The notes below the pieces were generated by a model, which worked only from the letters and a program-made list of their open reading frames with translations, searched no databases and was not told the origin of the DNA. The translations under genes were made by a program, and so were the position numbers. A stretch of 8,057 nt of DNA from assembly GCA_030451965.1 (NCBI GenBank), contig JAKDNE010000137.1, positions 1 to 8,057 on the forward strand. The letters run 5' to 3'. Shown here in pieces: positions 6,327 through 8,057 of the stretch. This stretch comes from Brachybacterium sp. (GTDB taxonomy: Bacteria; Actinomycetota; Actinomycetes; Actinomycetales; Dermabacteraceae). Numbering within the stretch: the stretch's first letter is position 1; every line of letters starts with the position of its first letter.

Positions 6327-6355
6327 ACAGTATTCCCGGGCGCTCATCAGGGCAA
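6327..6355 (-). promoter_or_regulatory. Predicted sigma-70-type promoter of the oxidoreductase gene
   Basis: On the minus strand, TTGCCC (6350-6355) is followed after 17 bases by TACTGT (6327-6332), matching the TTGnnn/TAnnnT pattern of actinobacterial housekeeping promoters. The predicted start near 6320 gives a leader of about 27 bases that includes AAGGAG. This is the best promoter match in the window. Confidence 0.55.
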
Positions 6356-6501
6356 CGTCCCCGATCCCCCGGGACCCGGGACCGCTCCGGGAAGCGTGCG
6401 GGGGACCCTCCGCGAGGTCCGACCTGCGGCCGTCGGTGCCCGCGGGTGCCGCAGCCGTGCTTGGATGAGCGTTCCACGCCCCGTCAGCCCCGGAGGTCCT
6501 C
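6356..6501. other. GC-rich divergent intergenic region with small repeats
   Basis: This is the rest of the 208-base gap between the oxidoreductase and the GCS2-family gene. It has no convincing gene. It contains a tandem CCCGGGA pair (6368-6381), a hairpin GGACCCTC-CGC-GAGGTCC (6403-6420, 7 base pairs with one bulged C) and two GGTGCC direct repeats ten bases apart (6435-6440 and 6445-6450). I could not place a plus-strand -35/-10 pair for the GCS2 gene. These repeats could be operators or leader structure, or simply reflect composition. Confidence 0.4.
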
Positions 6502-8004
6502 ATGGGACGCGAGATCGGCAGCACCGAGTACACCCGCTCCCAGCGCACGCGCTACCGCCGAGAGCTGCGTCGCAACCTCGACCTCTTCGAGTCCTTCCTG
6601 GACACGGCCGAGTTCGTGAACGAGGGGACCGTGGGCGTCGAGCTCGAGATGAACCTCGCCCGGACGGACACGATGGCGCCGGCGCTGATCTCCGACCTGG
6701 TGCTCGAGGACCTGGACGACGAGGACTACGTCCACGAGATCGGCCGCTTCAACCTCGAGGCGAACCTGCCGGTCACCCACCCCCAGGGCAGCGGTCTGCG
6801 GGAGCTCGAGCAGGAGCTGACCGAGAAGATCGACCGGGCCGATGCCGCCGCCCAGGCCCGGGGCGCCCGGGTCATCCCCGTCGGCCATCTGCCCACGATC
6901 ACCGAGGAGCTCTTCGCGGACGACGCGTGGCGCGCTCCCGGCGCCCGGTACGAGGCGCTCGAGCGGACCGTCCTGGAAGCGCGCGGGGAGGAGATCGCCC
7001 TGCGGATCGAGGGCGAGGGGAAGGGCCGGGGACTGGACGTCACCTTCGACTCCATCGCACCGGAATCCGCCTGCACCTCGATGCAGCTGCATCTGCAGGT
7101 CCCGCCCGAGCAGTTCGCCGATGCCTGGAACGCCGCCCAGGCGATCGCCGGCCCGCAGGTGGCACTGGCCGCGAACTCGCCGTTCCTGCTGGGCAAGCGG
7201 CTGTGGCACGAGACCCGCATACCCACCTTCGTGCAGGCGCTGGACACCCGGCCGCCGGAGTACGAGGCCCAGGGCGTGCGCCCCCGGGTGTGGTTCGGCG
7301 AGCGCTGGATCACCTCGATGTTCGACCTCTTCGAGGAGAACGTGCGCCTGTTCCCGGCGCTGATCCCCGAGCTGCGGGAGATGACCGAGGAGCCGCTGCT
7401 CACCGAGGGCTCCACGCCACGCCTGCACGAGCTGATGCTCCACAACGGCACCGTGTGGCGCTGGAACCGGCCGATCTACGATCCCGGTATCGACGTCCCG
7501 CACCTGCGGCTGGAGAACCGTCTGCTGCCGGCAGGGCCGACACCCGCGGACATGGCCGCCAACGCCGCCTTCTTCTACGGGATCCTCCACTCGCTGGTCC
7601 ACGAGCGGCGCCCGCTGTGGTCGCGGATGAGCTTCGAGCAGGCCGCAGAGGCCTTCCAGCAGTGCGCCCGCTGGGGGCTGGAGGCCCGGGTGCGCTGGCC
7701 CCGAGTGGGACGGGTGCGGGTCGCAGACCTGCTGCTCGAGCAGCTGATCCCGCAGGCCATGGAGGGGCTGCGGAGTCTCGGGGCGGACCCCGACGTGGCC
7801 GAGCACTACAGCGGGATCCTCTCCGAGCGGGCTCGCACCGGCCGCAACGGCGCCCGCTGGCAGATCGACACCGTCACCTCGCTCGAGGTGCGCGGCGCGA
7901 GCCGTCCCGCAGCGCTGGCGGAGATGACCCGTCTCTACCGCTCCGGTGTGGACACCGGCGCGCCGGTTCATGCCTGGCCGATCCCGGCGCGGCAGCGGAG
8001 CTGA
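6502..8004 (+). CDS. GCS2-family glutamate-cysteine ligase-like protein
   Basis: A 500-residue cytosolic enzyme of the GCS2 (glutamate-cysteine ligase) carboxylate-amine ligase superfamily, in the long form seen in actinobacteria. These join the gamma-carboxyl of glutamate (or another acid) to an amine using ATP and Mg. Motifs in order are GVELEMNL (45-52, metal-binding Glu47 and Glu49), HEIGRFNLEANLP (78-90), TSMQLHLQV (192-200), ANSPFLLGKRLW (224-235), LHNGTVWRWNRPIYD (313-327) and HLRLENRLLPAGPT (334-347) with Arg336, Glu338 and Arg340. The N-terminal block EYTRSQRTRYRRELRRNLD is also typical of the subgroup. The ATG at 6502 has GGAGG at 6492-6496. Whether it makes gamma-glutamylcysteine is uncertain: most actinobacteria use mycothiol, and ergothioneine's EgtA belongs to this superfamily, though no egt genes lie beside it. 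Function of the subgroup is, as far as I know, untested. Confidence 0.9.
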   Translation: MGREIGSTEYTRSQRTRYRRELRRNLDLFESFLDTAEFVNEGTVGVELEMNLARTDTMAPALISDLVLEDLDDEDYVHEIGRFNLEANLPVTHPQGSGLRELEQELTEKIDRADAAAQARGARVIPVGHLPTITEELFADDAWRAPGARYEALERTVLEARGEEIALRIEGEGKGRGLDVTFDSIAPESACTSMQLHLQVPPEQFADAWNAAQAIAGPQVALAANSPFLLGKRLWHETRIPTFVQALDTRPPEYEAQGVRPRVWFGERWITSMFDLFEENVRLFPALIPELREMTEEPLLTEGSTPRLHELMLHNGTVWRWNRPIYDPGIDVPHLRLENRLLPAGPTPADMAANAAFFYGILHSLVHERRPLWSRMSFEQAAEAFQQCARWGLEARVRWPRVGRVRVADLLLEQLIPQAMEGLRSLGADPDVAEHYSGILSERARTGRNGARWQIDTVTSLEVRGASRPAALAEMTRLYRSGVDTGAPVHAWPIPARQRS

Positions 8005-8022
8005 GAGCCCCACCGGAGCTTC

Positions 8023-8057
8023 GGAGTCCCGGAGTCCCGGAGTCCCGGAGTCCCGGA
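8023..8057 (+). repeat. 8-bp tandem repeat GGAGTCCC, at least 4 copies
   Basis: Four identical units (8023-8030, 8031-8038, 8039-8046, 8047-8054) and the first three bases of a fifth reach the window edge, so the true length is unknown. The array begins 18 bases after the GCS2-family stop codon. Each unit is nearly palindromic (GGA-G-TCC), so the array can fold back on itself and is prone to slippage. Confidence 0.9.

Noticed and set aside
6311..6337. A SigR-like (thiol stress) promoter, GGGAAT-N18-GGT, before the oxidoreductase
   Set aside because: The -35 part fits but GGT does not match GTT, and transcription would begin on top of the ribosome binding site. The overlapping TTGCCC-N17-TACTGT is better placed.
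5047..6477. A 476-residue minus-strand open frame overlapping the oxidoreductase in another frame
   Set aside because: It is Arg/Gly/Pro-rich with no motif, whereas the chosen frame shows FAD and NAD binding signatures.
6484..8013. A 509-residue open frame on the minus strand, fully antisense to the GCS2-family gene
   Set aside because: Long antisense frames are expected when the true gene has G/C-rich third positions. The translation is low-complexity (Gly/Leu/His/Gln/Arg) with no family motif, while the plus strand has a full set of conserved motifs and a good ribosome binding site.
8023..8057. A CRISPR array at the right edge
   Set aside because: The units are 8 bases long and directly adjacent with no spacers, so this is a simple tandem repeat.

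Overview
The window is about 70% G+C. Its genes have strong G/C third-position bias, GGAGG/AAGGAG ribosome binding sites and one GTG start coupled to the gene before it, which points to a high-G+C actinobacterium. The combination of genes would suit Micrococcales, for example a Brachybacterium-like organism, but that genus is a guess from general knowledge and was not tested. I see seven complete genes, no rRNA, tRNA, CRISPR array or insertion sequence, and no gene-free gap above 300 bases (the longest is 208). It looks like ordinary chromosome.

Layout from left to right. (1) A minus-strand group reads from 2031 down to 4: a PTS EIIA-like domain protein, a NUDIX hydrolase coupled to it by a 4-base stop/start overlap, and after 79 bases an aldo/keto reductase. 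(2) Divergent from it is a plus-strand SorC/DeoR-type sugar-responsive regulator (2150-3106). The shared 118-base gap holds a GGCAGG-AA-CCTGCC inverted repeat just before the regulator's ribosome binding site and a GCGTACGC palindrome. (3) The regulator converges on a minus-strand class IV PLP aminotransferase/aminodeoxychorismate lyase-like gene (3222-4118). The 115-base gap between them is full of competing inverted repeats and probably ends transcription both ways. (4) Further minus-strand genes are an uncharacterised acidic 264-residue protein (4211-5005), possibly SUKH/SMI1-like, and an AIF-like FAD/NAD oxidoreductase (5085-6293) with a good promoter. (5) Divergent from that is a 500-residue member of the GCS2 glutamate-cysteine ligase family (6502-8004). 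It is followed by an 8-bp tandem repeat that runs off the right edge.

How the genes may work together: the SorC-type regulator probably senses a phosphorylated sugar and may control the EIIA-NUDIX(-aldo/keto reductase) group and itself. Because that EIIA has no membrane IIC or IIB partner here, it would have to act with a permease elsewhere or as a regulatory phosphoacceptor. The oxidoreductase and the gamma-glutamyl ligase-like enzyme share a divergent intergenic region and both suggest redox or thiol metabolism, but the link is only inferred. I find no convincing new multi-gene defence or mobile system. The most interesting items are the stand-alone EIIA with its regulator, the substrate of the GCS2-family enzyme in a probable mycothiol producer, the unknown acidic protein with a possibly leaderless start, and the 8-bp repeat array.
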